From contig CAKOOH010000001.1 in the NCBI GenBank assembly GCA_934098485.1, forward strand, positions 124,001-188,000: a stretch of DNA of 64,000 bases, written 5' to 3'. The notes beneath the pieces were generated by a model. The model did no database searches. It saw nothing but the letters and a program-made list of their open reading frames with translations, and was not told where the DNA came from. The position numbers were made by a program, and so were the translations under genes. Shown piece by piece: positions 25,320-34,450 of this stretch (position 1 is the stretch's first letter; every line of letters starts with the position of its first letter). This DNA is from an uncultured Bacilli bacterium. GTDB lineage: Bacteria; Bacillota_I; Bacilli_A; RF39; UBA660.

Positions 25320-25811
25320 ATGAAACAGAAAAAATTAAAAAATGGTGGATATGTAAATGAAGATACTAAAGAGATTAGAAATTTAATTATTATAACAGTA
25401 GTTGTTATTGCTCTTGCACTTGGTTTATATTTCTTAACTGATAAGGTATTAAGTAAAGATACGACTAGTGACACTAATGCTGACGTTGATTATACAACAT
25501 GTTTAATAGGTAATATGTTTAATCGTCCTTATGATGAATATTATGTTTTTGCTTTTAGTAGTGAAGATGAAAATGCTAGTAAATATAGTTCTTTAATTTC
25601 TACATATGAAAAAAAAGATAAGGCTTTAAAAATTTATAAGATTGATTTAGATAATAATTTTAACAAAAGTGCAGTTAGTGATACATCAAATAAAAAGCCA
25701 ACTAATGCTAGTGATGTTAAAATTAAAAATTCAGCTTTAATACATATTAAAAATGGTAAAGTTGTAAATTATTATGAGTCATCAAGTGATTATGAAAAAG
25801 TGTTAAGTTAA
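25320..25811 (+). CDS. Membrane-anchored thioredoxin-fold-like protein without CXXC
   Basis: The 163-residue product has a short cytoplasmic start, one membrane helix (NLIIITVVVIALALGLYFLT) and an extracellular domain. There, YYVFAFSSED, KIYKIDLDNNFNK and ALIHIKNGKVVNYYESS resemble the strand order of thioredoxin-like proteins (a 'valYf' strand, 'v.k.Dvd' and 'Pt.i...nGkvv'). The active-site CXXC is missing, so a redox role is unlikely. ATG 25320 follows AGGTGG. The stop lies within a terminator hairpin. Confidence 0.6.
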   Translation: MKQKKLKNGGYVNEDTKEIRNLIIITVVVIALALGLYFLTDKVLSKDTTSDTNADVDYTTCLIGNMFNRPYDEYYVFAFSSEDENASKYSSLISTYEKKDKALKIYKIDLDNNFNKSAVSDTSNKKPTNASDVKIKNSALIHIKNGKVVNYYESSSDYEKVLS

Positions 25812-25820
25812 CGCTTTTTT
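25795..25820 (+). terminator. Terminator
   Basis: AAAAAGTGTTA (25795-25805) pairs with TAACGCTTTTTT (25809-25820), tight loop and T run; it contains the stop codon of the preceding gene. Confidence 0.8.
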
Positions 25821-25867
25821 ATTTGTTATTATTTCTTTTTGTGATAATATTATATTGAGATGATAAT

Positions 25868-27064
25868 ATGAAGAGTATAAAGGATAAAAAACCAACTTTT
25901 GAACTTTGGGAGGTACTAGTAATTACACTTGTGTCTTCAGTTATTATGGGTTTAAGTACGGGTTATGTAGCGTATCGTTCAAATAAAAATTATATTAATA
26001 CAGGAAATGAATATATTAATGAATTAGTAAAATCATATAATAATATTACCGCAAATTATTATGATAATATAGATGAAAAGTCATTAGTAGATGCGGCTAT
26101 AAATGGTATGCTTAATTACTTAGGAGATCCTTATACAACATATTTAGATAAAACTAATACAAATTCATTAACTGATGCATTAGCAGGTACTTACGAAGGG
26201 ATTGGAATAGAGGTATCTAAAAATGAAAATAATGAAATTGAGGTTAAAACTGTATTTGATGATACACCTTCAAGTGAAGCCGGGCTTTTAGTAGGGGATG
26301 TTATTTTAAAAATTAATGAAGAGGATGTTACAACGAAAACAACTACTGATGCGGTCGCAATTATCAAATCTAGTAAATCAAGTAACATAAAGTTGCAAAT
26401 TAAAAGAAATGAAGAAATTAAAGATATTGACGTTGTAAGAAAAGAACTTTATTTACCGGTTGTTTCTAGTGAATTATTAAATCAGAATGATAAAAATATT
26501 GGCTATATAGCGGTAGAAAAATTTTCGGAAACGGTTTTTGAACAATTTTCTAAAGAATTAAATAAGCTAGAAAAGAATTCATTGGATGGTTTAATTATTG
26601 ATTTAAGAAATAATACAGGTGGTTTTCTTGTGGGAGCTACTAAAATGGCAGAATTGTTTTTAGAAAAAGGAAAAGTAATATACTCTTTACAATCAAAGCT
26701 AGATAATGAAGTAACTAAAGATGAGACTGATGAAAAAAGGGATTATAAGGTGTATATTTTAGTAAATAAGTCTTCGGCATCAGCTTCTGAAATTTTAGCG
26801 GCTGCTTTAAAGTATAGCTATGGTGCTAAACTAGTAGGGACAACGACTTATGGAAAAGGAAAAGTGCAAAAGACATCAAAACTTAGTGATGGTACGATGT
26901 ATAAATATACATCTGCTAAATGGCTTACTCCTAATGGGGATTGTATAGATGGTATAGGTCTTAGCCCTGATTTAAATGTTGAATTATCTGAAGAATATGC
27001 AAATAATATGACGAAAGAAAATGATAATCAGTTGCAAATGGCTCTTTATGAAATTGTAAAATAA
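25868..27064 (+). CDS. S41 family C-terminal processing peptidase
   Basis: The 398-residue protein has an N-terminal membrane anchor (LWEVLVITLVSSVIMGL), a PDZ domain at ~95-190 (YEGIGIEVSK, PSSEAGLLVGDVILKIN) and the S41 core. The catalytic Ser lies in VNKSSASASEILAAAL and the Lys in TTYGKGKVQ. It trims the C-termini of extracytoplasmic proteins, as CtpA/CtpB do. ATG 25868 follows GAGATGATA. It forms a single-gene unit between two terminators. Confidence 0.95.
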   Translation: MKSIKDKKPTFELWEVLVITLVSSVIMGLSTGYVAYRSNKNYINTGNEYINELVKSYNNITANYYDNIDEKSLVDAAINGMLNYLGDPYTTYLDKTNTNSLTDALAGTYEGIGIEVSKNENNEIEVKTVFDDTPSSEAGLLVGDVILKINEEDVTTKTTTDAVAIIKSSKSSNIKLQIKRNEEIKDIDVVRKELYLPVVSSELLNQNDKNIGYIAVEKFSETVFEQFSKELNKLEKNSLDGLIIDLRNNTGGFLVGATKMAELFLEKGKVIYSLQSKLDNEVTKDETDEKRDYKVYILVNKSSASASEILAAALKYSYGAKLVGTTTYGKGKVQKTSKLSDGTMYKYTSAKWLTPNGDCIDGIGLSPDLNVELSEEYANNMTKENDNQLQMALYEIVK

Positions 27065-27066
27065 AT

Positions 27067-27107
27067 AGAAGTATCGATTTTAAATAGATGAGATATTTCT
27101 TTTTTTA
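27067..27107 (+). terminator. Terminator of the S41 protease gene
   Basis: AGAAGTATC (27067-27075) pairs with GATATTTCT (27092-27100), one G-U pair, followed by T. The rest of the 263-base gap to 27328 is A/T-rich with no recognised element. Confidence 0.65.
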
Positions 27108-27327
27108 TGTTTAAAATAATAGTAGTAAACATGGGAAGTTAATTGTTTTTTGATGGAAAGTGATTTTTAATGAGGCATTATTGATAATATGAATTTGGTT
27201 TTTCAATGAATTTAAAAAGTGATTAATAGATTAACTATGAATGGTTTATATGTGACTAATTAGAGTGGTTTATAATTTACATTTGTTTATAAATTTAGTA
27301 CAATTAAGATGCAGGGGTGTGATTCGA

Positions 27328-28074
27328 ATGAAAAAATTAAAAATTCAAAGTTATGATTTGGATATTACTTTAACACCATTTATTAATATTGTGGGAGTAA
27401 TAGGTAGTGGAAAGACAATGTTACTTAGAACGTTAATAAATCAGGTTCATAGTAATGATGTGTATTTAGATGATAAAGCAGTGAGTGAGTATGATACGCT
27501 TTTTCTAAGAAAAAATGTGGCGGCAGTACTTAATAATTTTGAGTTTAAAACAAGTTATGTTAAAGAAGAGTTGTTATATTATCAGTTAAAAATTGATATA
27601 GATGAAAAACAAGCATATAAAAATATTACTAATTTTGTTAAATTTTTTGAGTTAGAAGATATTATTGAGTCTAAGATTGAAATGCTTTCTAAATATGAAC
27701 AAGCATATTTAAAAATTTTATCTTTGCTAATTATAAAACCGCGTATTTTAGGTATTGATGATATGCTAACTTATTTAAATATTAATCAGAAATTAAAGAT
27801 TATAAAGTTTGTTAAAAATAATAAGATTACGATTTTAAATTGCACAACTAATCCAGAAGAGTTACTATTTGGAACCGATATTATTATTTTGGATCATAAA
27901 AGAGTAGTAGCATATGAAAAGAGTGAAGTTATACTTTCAAGTAATAAATATTTGTCTAAAATTGGAATGAAGGAACCATTTATAGTGGAGTTGAGTGCAA
28001 ATTTAAATTATTATGATTTACTTAGAAAAAAGTTTTTTGATATGAAAACGTTAGTAGGTGAATTATGGAAGTAA
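27328..28074 (+). CDS. Decayed ECF-type ABC ATPase subunit (EcfA-like), first of two
   Basis: The 248-residue protein has an intact Walker A (GVIGSGKTML). Its signature is LSKYEQAYLK instead of LSGGQ, and its Walker B ends ILGIDDML. The C-terminal part (EPFIVELSANLNYYDLLRKK) resembles the EcfA tail. It overlaps a second ATPase-like gene, and truA follows, exactly the ecfA-ecfA-ecfT-truA order of Firmicutes but with no ecfT. ATG 27328 follows AGGGGTG; the frame extends upstream without homology. Transport by the canonical complex looks unlikely. Confidence 0.65.
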   Translation: MKKLKIQSYDLDITLTPFINIVGVIGSGKTMLLRTLINQVHSNDVYLDDKAVSEYDTLFLRKNVAAVLNNFEFKTSYVKEELLYYQLKIDIDEKQAYKNITNFVKFFELEDIIESKIEMLSKYEQAYLKILSLLIIKPRILGIDDMLTYLNINQKLKIIKFVKNNKITILNCTTNPEELLFGTDIIILDHKRVVAYEKSEVILSSNKYLSKIGMKEPFIVELSANLNYYDLLRKKFFDMKTLVGELWK

Positions 28075-28682
28075 TGTATTGTAATGATGTGTTAAATAAT
28101 TATTTTGCTAATAAAAATATAACGGGTTTTATTGGGGAAATTAGTGACTTAGAAGCAATTGTTTCGGATATAAAGGTTAAACCGATAAAAGATAGTATGA
28201 AGGTTAAGAAAATAATTAAAAAGAATATTGATGATTTTAAGTTGCTGGGATTATCCGATGATATATTAAGTAGAAAGTATAAAGACTTAAGTTATGGTGA
28301 GCAAAAGTTAATGCGTTTAATTTATACTTGTGCAGAAAGACCTAGTATTGTGATATTGAATGATTTTGATTTAGGTTTTACTAGCAAGATGAAATCGAAA
28401 ATTTCAAGATATATTAAAACTGTTAATGCTTCTTTTAATATTAATTTTATAATTGTTACGAATGATATTCTTTTTGTAAATAAAAATGCAAAACATATTA
28501 TAATTTCTAAAGGAAAGATTATAAAATATCAAGGTGACATTATAACGGCGATTAAACAAAATTTAATTGCCAAACCACCTATAATTGAATTTATTGATAT
28601 GGCTAATCAAAAAGGGGCAGATCTTGAGTATACGTTAGATAGTAAGGAATTATTAAAAGCTATCTATAGGAGTGTTTTTTAA
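28065..28682 (+). CDS. Decayed ECF-type ABC ATPase subunit lacking Walker A
   Basis: The 205-residue protein keeps a good signature (LSYGEQKLMRLIY), but the Walker A position reads FIGEISDLEA with no G-x-G-K-T. Walker B is IVILNDFD, without the Asp-Glu pair. It should bind ATP poorly, if at all. The frame is open and overlaps both neighbours (27328 gene by 10 bases, truA by 1), so it appears maintained rather than a random remnant. A regulatory or structural role beside its Walker-A-positive partner is possible. Confidence 0.6.
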   Translation: MEVMYCNDVLNNYFANKNITGFIGEISDLEAIVSDIKVKPIKDSMKVKKIIKKNIDDFKLLGLSDDILSRKYKDLSYGEQKLMRLIYTCAERPSIVILNDFDLGFTSKMKSKISRYIKTVNASFNINFIIVTNDILFVNKNAKHIIISKGKIIKYQGDIITAIKQNLIAKPPIIEFIDMANQKGADLEYTLDSKELLKAIYRSVF

Positions 28683-29398
28683 TGAGATATTTGGCTAGTG
28701 TTAGTTATGATGGCAGTAAATTTTATGGATTTCAAAAACTAAATAATCATAAAACAGTTCAGCAATGTTTGGAGCAAGCAATAAGTAAAATTAATAAAAA
28801 ACCAGTGGCCGTAAAAGGTGCTGGACGTACCGATAGAGGGGTTCATGCACTGGGTCAAGGAATTAGTTTTGATTTAGATGTTAATGTTCCGGTTGATAGA
28901 CTAAAGAAGGCGATTAATTCTTTATTAGATGATGCTATATATATTCGAGATATTAAAGAGGTAGATGATAATTTTCATGCAAGATTTAGTGCAAAAAAGA
29001 AAATTTATGAGTATGTCATTAATCTTGGTGAGTATGATGCGATAAGGAAAGATTATTTATATAATTATAATAGAAGTCTTGATGTAAAGGAAATGAAGAA
29101 AGCCGCGAAGAAATTAGAAGGCGCGCATTCGTTTAAGGCTTTTACATCGGGAGAGAGAGATAGTTATAATAGTATAATTTATAGTGTCAAAATAAAAAAA
29201 GAGAAAAATTTACTTATTATTACATTTGAAGGTAAATGTTTTTACCGATATATGGTAAGAAATATGGTTGGTGTTTTAATTGGTGAGGGAGCTAAAAAAA
29301 TACCTGTGGATATTTTGGATGATATGTTTGAGGGAAAGAATGTTACTTATCAGACAGCGCCGGCGTGCGGACTATATTTAAGAGAAGTTTTTTATTAG
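28682..29398 (+). CDS. truA: tRNA pseudouridine(38-40) synthase
   Basis: TruA isomerises uridines 38-40 in the anticodon stem. The 238-residue protein starts with YLASVSYDGSKFYGFQ and holds the catalytic Asp in GAGRTDRGVHALGQ. RFSAKKKIYEYVI, GAHSFKAFTS and CFYRYMVRNMVGVLI follow. It starts inside the stop of the ATPase-like gene. The genes rplM and rpsI, which usually follow truA, are 15 kb upstream instead. Confidence 0.97.
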   Translation: MRYLASVSYDGSKFYGFQKLNNHKTVQQCLEQAISKINKKPVAVKGAGRTDRGVHALGQGISFDLDVNVPVDRLKKAINSLLDDAIYIRDIKEVDDNFHARFSAKKKIYEYVINLGEYDAIRKDYLYNYNRSLDVKEMKKAAKKLEGAHSFKAFTSGERDSYNSIIYSVKIKKEKNLLIITFEGKCFYRYMVRNMVGVLIGEGAKKIPVDILDDMFEGKNVTYQTAPACGLYLREVFY

Positions 29399-29461
29399 AG
29401 GATTTTGAGAAACAGATAAAGTAGAATATTTAAATTATTAACTAGATAAACATTAAATTCT

Positions 29462-29488
29462 AAAGCAAGTATTTTTACTTGTTTTTTT
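29462..29488 (+). terminator. truA terminator
   Basis: CAAGTA (29466-29471) pairs with TACTTG (29476-29481), extended outward by A-T and G-U pairs, followed by seven T. Confidence 0.8.
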
Positions 29489-29662
29489 GTGATTTGATTT
29501 ATAGTTAAATGTTATTTAATTATTGTAAAAAGCGCAAAATTAAAAATGTTAATTATTTTGTTTAATTAAAATAATTAACTTTTTTTAAATAATTTTTATA
29601 AACAAATTTAATTTTTTTTAATCTGTGTTATAATGTTATAAATTATGATAGGAGTACTATTT

Positions 29663-31186
29663 ATGAATGATTTACAAAAACAGGAAAAAACTATTTTGGA
29701 AGTTGTGGCTGATATTTATATATTTGCTATAATATTAATTTTTCCATTAATAGTTGATAAAACTGGTTTTTTTCACATACTAGAATGTAAATGGTATTCT
29801 TATGTAACAATAGCATCGACATATATTGGAGTAAACATTTTGGTAATTTTTTACTATTTACTATTCAAAAAAGTAAATTGCTTAAAAAAAATAAAGCTTA
29901 CAAGTGTTCAGTGGTTAGCAATTATTTTTTTGATTGTAAATGTCGTGTCCTGCTTTATATCTCCATTTTTCGAAAAATATGACTTATTTATGGGTGTTGG
30001 CCGAGGTGAAGGCCTTATTGCTATGTCATTATATATACTATCGTTTTTATGCCTTTCCTTGTTTGCTAAATTTAAAAGAAAATATATAATATATTTTTCT
30101 ATTTCTTCTATACTAGTAAATTTAGTTGCTGTTTTACAATATGTTGGGTTAAATCCTTTTAATATGTATCAAAAAGGTATAGGGACACATAATGTCAGTT
30201 TTATGGCAACAATTGGAAATATAGATTTTTTATCAGCATTATTGTGTATTTTATTAACTATATCATTTATTGCCTATATATTTTTAGAAGATAATAAAAA
30301 ATGGGAAAAAGTATTACATATAATGTCAGTTTTATTAGGCTTTTTTATAATTGGTATAATTAATGTTCAAAGTGGTAAAGTAGCATTTTTGGGGACACTA
30401 GTTATAATTTTTCCTTTTATAATTTCTAATAATAAAAGATTGTCAAGATTTTTAATTATGATTTCTACAATCTTGATGTCTTATTGCATTAATGTAATTT
30501 TAAATCCTGAGTATCATTATGATTTACATAAATTAGGATTATATTTTCAGTTTAATTATATTGTAATATTATTTTTTATTGTATGTATAGTTTTGTTATA
30601 TTTGGCGCATGTTCTTAATAAACTAAAATATGATTGTTCTAATAATAAAAAGATAATTAAATATTTTTATTTAGGTATATTTGGTTGTGGAGTATTCGCA
30701 TTATTAATTTTATATTTAGTTAATTTTAAAAGTGGAATTTTATATGAGATTCATGAATTACTACATGGTAATTTTGATGATAAGTTTGGAACTTATCGTG
30801 TGTTTTTGTGGAAAAGAACATTATCGTTAATATCTGAATATCCTATATTTGGTTCTGGTCCTGATACTTTTGCGGTTAGATTTATGGCTAAATATACTTC
30901 TGATATTGTGACAATTGGTCCTTTAACTATAAATGATACGGCGGCAAATGTTTATTTAACGATGATTATTAACATTGGAATAGTTGGGTTATTAGTGTAT
31001 TTAACATTTATATTTTTTCAAATAAAAAGTGGAATTAAAAATATGAATAATTATTCGGCAATTTTATTAATTGGAATAATCTGTTATTTAATTCAAGATT
31101 TTTTCAATTTGTCTATAGTTATAGTAACGCCAATATTTTGGTTATTAATGGCACTTCATCATAGTAGTGTTCATATTACGGAATGA
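29663..31186 (+). CDS. O-antigen ligase/polymerase-like membrane protein
   Basis: The 507-residue protein has about 12 hydrophobic segments and one larger outer loop near residues ~360-440. The Wzy_C/WaaL landmark is clear there: GTYRVFLWKRTLSLISEYP followed by FGSGPDTFAVRF. Such proteins move lipid-linked glycans onto an acceptor or polymerise them outside the membrane. ATG 29663 follows TAGGAG; an ATG at 29645 lies upstream of that site. The next gene is a repeat-rich surface protein that could be the glycan acceptor, since its Asn/Thr/Ser repeats suit glycosylation. That link is inference from position only. Confidence 0.82.
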   Translation: MNDLQKQEKTILEVVADIYIFAIILIFPLIVDKTGFFHILECKWYSYVTIASTYIGVNILVIFYYLLFKKVNCLKKIKLTSVQWLAIIFLIVNVVSCFISPFFEKYDLFMGVGRGEGLIAMSLYILSFLCLSLFAKFKRKYIIYFSISSILVNLVAVLQYVGLNPFNMYQKGIGTHNVSFMATIGNIDFLSALLCILLTISFIAYIFLEDNKKWEKVLHIMSVLLGFFIIGIINVQSGKVAFLGTLVIIFPFIISNNKRLSRFLIMISTILMSYCINVILNPEYHYDLHKLGLYFQFNYIVILFFIVCIVLLYLAHVLNKLKYDCSNNKKIIKYFYLGIFGCGVFALLILYLVNFKSGILYEIHELLHGNFDDKFGTYRVFLWKRTLSLISEYPIFGSGPDTFAVRFMAKYTSDIVTIGPLTINDTAANVYLTMIINIGIVGLLVYLTFIFFQIKSGIKNMNNYSAILLIGIICYLIQDFFNLSIVIVTPIFWLLMALHHSSVHITE

Positions 31187-31253
31187 TTATATTATTGCAT
31201 ATTTTGTCGAAATAATGTATTATTAATTTGATAATATAGGAGTGTGGAGTTTT

Positions 31254-33092
31254 ATGGAAGAATTTAAAAGTAAGGTTATTAAGCTTGCTATAAGTGGTGT
31301 TATGATATTTGCAATTGGAATATTTGTGGGGTATCAATTAAATTATGGCACTCTTGCATCAATACAAGGTTATTTATTTAATGCTGCTGGGGAGGCTACT
31401 GATGCGAATGCAACTGATTCGAATGCAACTGACAGTAATGCAACGGATGCCAACGCAACAGATGCTAATGCAACAAACAGTAATGCAACAGATGCTAATG
31501 CGACGGATGCTAATGCTAGTATAACGGATAATATAATTTTTTTACATAGTTTTAAATTAGAAAGAAATTCGGTAAAACCGGGTGAAAAAATATTTGTAGA
31601 AATCGATACCAGTGGTGCTTGTAATACAGGGGCATCTGTAGTATTTAAAAATCCAAATGGTGTAACATTTACAGTTCAAGTCCAAGATATTACTGGTAGT
31701 TCATATTTTACAATACCAAAATCTGCTCTTGCTTCTACATATGTTGTTAGTGATGTTTTATTGGTTGGATTAAATAGTGATAATACAACTTTTACTAAAC
31801 AGTATAGTTTAACAGGATCTAATGTTTTTAATTTTAATAGTTTTTTAACAGTAACTGCAAAAGATAAAAATGATGTAGGTAACAATAATTCCGGAAACAG
31901 CAATTCCGGAAACAACAATTCAGGAAACAACAATTCCGGAAACAACAATTCAGGAAGCAACAATTCCGGAAGCAATAATTCCGGAAACAATAATACTGGA
32001 AATAACAATTCAGAGAATAATAACAAAGAAAACAATAATTCTGGAAATAATAATGATATACAAACTGTTTCTAAAGTTACTTTAAACAGTATTACGTTAG
32101 ATAATTCAACTGCCAAAGTAAATGAAAAGGTATATATCAATATTAAAACTAGTGAAAAATTAAATAGTTTAAAGTTAGTATTTAGTTCTACCGACGGAAC
32201 AACCTTTACAGTTTATGGTAAAGATTTATCTTCATCAAAACCTTATATCGAAATTCCATCATCTACTATTAGTGGTACATATTCATTAGTTAGTGCAATT
32301 ATATCTACATTAGATAGCTCAACTATCTATAGTAAAACTGGTGAAAAAGGAATAGAAAAATTTAATTTTAATATTACTATAAAAATAAGCGATGGCGCAG
32401 AAAATGTTTATATATATAATAATGAAGATATTAATTCAGAAATACTAGCTAAATTATATAGTGCCCCAAGTGGTAGTGAATTTACAGTAAATGCTGATTC
32501 AAATACATTAATTAATAGCGAACTATTTAATGTAATTAAAGGAAAAAACAAAAAATTAATTGTTAATTATAAAGATAATCAAATTATATTTAACGGTAAA
32601 GATATAGATAATTCAAAAACTATAGATATTAGCATGACTGTAGAAAATATTATAAATAATGAAAATATCAGTAAATTAGTGTCAAAAGGTATTCTTGTTA
32701 ATTTTCCGGATAATGGGAATTTACCTGGTAAAGCATTAATAAGGGTTAAAGCAACAGATGAAGTGATGCAAATACTAAAAAATAAAGTATATGTTTATGT
32801 TTATAATAATTCATCAAATAATTTTAGTGTAATTGATACAAATGTTAAAAAATCTTCCGATAATTATTATGAATTTACAATAACTCATAATTCTGATTAT
32901 ATTATTGTAAATGAAAAATTAGAAAGTAAATTAGTTGTAAGTAAAAGTAGTGAAAATGTGGTTAATTTCCAAAAGGGTAATAAAACTTTACTTATGTTAA
33001 TTGCTATTGGTGGAGCAATTATTATTGCTGCTGTTATTGTGATAATTGTTTTAAAGAAAAAACAAAACATTGCGGGTGGAAAAAATAAATAA
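31254..33092 (+). CDS. Repeat-rich surface protein, membrane-anchored at both ends
   Basis: The 612-residue protein has an N-terminal membrane helix (VMIFAIGIFVGYQL) and eight ATD[A/S]N pentapeptides (residues ~48-87). A beta-rich domain (~95-205) follows, then about eleven NNSGN-type pentapeptides (~210-268) and a second copy of the same beta-rich domain (~272-380). After a further domain, a helix (LLMLIAIGGAIIIAAVIVI) is followed by a KKKQNIAGGKNK tail. FKLERNSVKPGEKIFVEIDT and ITLDNSTAKVNEKVYINIKT show the domain duplication. There is no LPXTG. ATG 31254 follows GTGGAG. A surface adhesin or glycan carrier is likely. Confidence 0.75.
   Translation: MEEFKSKVIKLAISGVMIFAIGIFVGYQLNYGTLASIQGYLFNAAGEATDANATDSNATDSNATDANATDANATNSNATDANATDANASITDNIIFLHSFKLERNSVKPGEKIFVEIDTSGACNTGASVVFKNPNGVTFTVQVQDITGSSYFTIPKSALASTYVVSDVLLVGLNSDNTTFTKQYSLTGSNVFNFNSFLTVTAKDKNDVGNNNSGNSNSGNNNSGNNNSGNNNSGSNNSGSNNSGNNNTGNNNSENNNKENNNSGNNNDIQTVSKVTLNSITLDNSTAKVNEKVYINIKTSEKLNSLKLVFSSTDGTTFTVYGKDLSSSKPYIEIPSSTISGTYSLVSAIISTLDSSTIYSKTGEKGIEKFNFNITIKISDGAENVYIYNNEDINSEILAKLYSAPSGSEFTVNADSNTLINSELFNVIKGKNKKLIVNYKDNQIIFNGKDIDNSKTIDISMTVENIINNENISKLVSKGILVNFPDNGNLPGKALIRVKATDEVMQILKNKVYVYVYNNSSNNFSVIDTNVKKSSDNYYEFTITHNSDYIIVNEKLESKLVVSKSSENVVNFQKGNKTLLMLIAIGGAIIIAAVIVIIVLKKKQNIAGGKNK
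31395..31514 (+). repeat. 15-bp coding repeat, eight copies (ATD[A/S]N)
   Basis: Eight tandem 15-base units encode the pentapeptide Ala-Thr-Asp-(Ala/Ser)-Asn, one with Asn for Asp. Synonymous differences between copies (gat/gac, gca/gcg, aat/aac) show they are not freshly expanded. Confidence 0.9.
31881..32055 (+). repeat. 15-bp coding repeat, about 11-12 copies (NNSGN)
   Basis: Tandem 15-base units encode Asn-Asn-Ser-Gly-Asn with drift at the 3' end (NNTGN, NNSEN, NNKEN). Several adjacent copies are nearly identical, built on 'ggaaacaacaattcc', so slippage is likely and length may vary between strains. Confidence 0.9.
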
Positions 33093-33114
33093 AACATGTA
33101 ATTAGAAATATATT

Positions 33115-33138
33115 AAAAAAGAGCTTGGGCTCTTTTTT
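33115..33138. terminator. Bidirectional terminator
   Basis: AAAAAAGAGC (33115-33124) and GCTCTTTTTT (33129-33138) form a perfect 10-bp stem with loop TTGG. It lies between convergent genes. Confidence 0.93.
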
Positions 33139-34450
33139 AGTTATATAAATTTAGATTCAATTTAAATTGAAGAGTTTTTAATACTAGCTTGCTGATTAAT
33201 TCTTCGGTTATTTTGTCTTCTATTACAGCATTATATATTTCTTCGTATGCATCTATATAGTCTGTAACTATAATTACATTGTTTCCGGCTAAAACTGAAT
33301 CTATATATGGAGTGTTAGTATTATATTTTTTTATTGCACCCATGGACATATCGTCAGTAATTATAATTCCATTAAAATTTAATTCATTTCTTAAAATATT
33401 ATGGATATTTCTAGAAAGAGTTGCTGGTTTATTATCTATACTAGTTATAATATTATGAGATACCATAATAGCATTTGCACCATTTTTTATACCAACTTTA
33501 AATGGCAAGAAATCATTATTTTTAATTATTTTGTAAGGTCTATTGTCGATTGCTAGACCTTTATGTGTATCTAGATTATTAGAGTAACCTGGAAAATGCT
33601 TTAACACATAAGAAACGTCATTACTTTGGGTTTTTAAAACTGTTTTAATATACTTAGCAGTTTCATTTTTATTTTTTCCAAAACTTCTTTCATAAATAAA
33701 TGAAGTAGGATCAGTGGAAATATCAGCAACTGGTGCTAAATTCATATTAATTCCTAGTTCTTTTAATAAATTCATTTTAATAATAGAATCTTCTCTAATT
33801 TTTTCAAAACCGCCTTTTTTGTATAATTCTTGTGGTGATAAAAATGGATCTTTTACAATATTTTTATTAGTACTAAGCCTTGAAACTGTTCCACCTTCTT
33901 CATCTATAGCAATAAACATAGGTATATTAGCGGTTTCTTGAAATAAACTAATTTCATTAATTAATTCTTCTTTTGTTTTATTCTTTATATCTCTTTGAAA
34001 TAATATATATCCAGCTGGATTATATTTTTTTATAGTATCAATTTTATCTATTTTTGGTGTTCTTATTAGTAAAAGTTGTCCTATTTTTTCTTTTAGGGTC
34101 ATACTGTTTAATAGTTTTAGTGCTTTATTATCTATATCAACGGTTATATTTTCTTTATTAATTTGCTTAATATTTATTTTTTGAATGGATTTTGAGTCAT
34201 CTAATTTTTTGTTATACGTTATTTTTATATTATCACCTATATCAAAAATAGTTTTATAATTAAATTTATATATACTATCATTTTCAGTAATTATTTCTAA
34301 ATAGTTAGAATTATTATTTATAATTGTTCCGGTTAAAGTTTTAGATTTATAAAATTCTAAAATATGTAGTAATACAAAAATAGTGACTATAAATATTGTA
34401 ATTATCAAAATTGTTATTATTAAATTATTATTTTTTTTCACAGTACGCAA
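33137..34450 (-). CDS. Membrane-anchored GH3 beta-N-acetylhexosaminidase (NagZ-like)
   Basis: The 437-residue protein has an N-terminal membrane helix (NLIITILIITIFIVTIFVLL), a ~60-residue spacer and a GH3 barrel. Family motifs are AIDEEGGTVSRLS, VLKHFPGYSNNLDTHKGLAI (the Asp-Thr-His acid/base loop of NagZ) and IIITDDMSMGAI with the nucleophile Asp. It should remove GlcNAc from muropeptides outside the membrane. The start is TTG 34450 after GAAGGG, or GTG 34441. The gene overlaps the phosphopantetheinyl transferase upstream by 23 bases, so the two are coupled. Confidence 0.88.
   Translation of the reverse strand: MRTVKKNNNLIITILIITIFIVTIFVLLHILEFYKSKTLTGTIINNNSNYLEIITENDSIYKFNYKTIFDIGDNIKITYNKKLDDSKSIQKINIKQINKENITVDIDNKALKLLNSMTLKEKIGQLLLIRTPKIDKIDTIKKYNPAGYILFQRDIKNKTKEELINEISLFQETANIPMFIAIDEEGGTVSRLSTNKNIVKDPFLSPQELYKKGGFEKIREDSIIKMNLLKELGINMNLAPVADISTDPTSFIYERSFGKNKNETAKYIKTVLKTQSNDVSYVLKHFPGYSNNLDTHKGLAIDNRPYKIIKNNDFLPFKVGIKNGANAIMVSHNIITSIDNKPATLSRNIHNILRNELNFNGIIITDDMSMGAIKKYNTNTPYIDSVLAGNNVIIVTDYIDAYEEIYNAVIEDKITEELISKLVLKTLQFKLNLNLYN

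Noticed and set aside
29645..29662. ATG 29645 as the start of the O-antigen-ligase-like gene.
   Set aside because: The TAGGAG ribosome site lies between this ATG and ATG 29663, which is at the right distance.
31395..32055. Regular 15-bp repeats that could suggest a CRISPR-like array.
   Set aside because: There are no unique spacers, the period is too short, and the repeats are in frame within one gene.
31676..32140. A 154-codon minus-strand frame rich in Pro-Glu-Leu-Leu-Phe repeats.
   Set aside because: It is the mirror of the NNSGN-coding repeats of the surface protein and lies wholly inside that gene; its repetitive content is a by-product of the tandem DNA.
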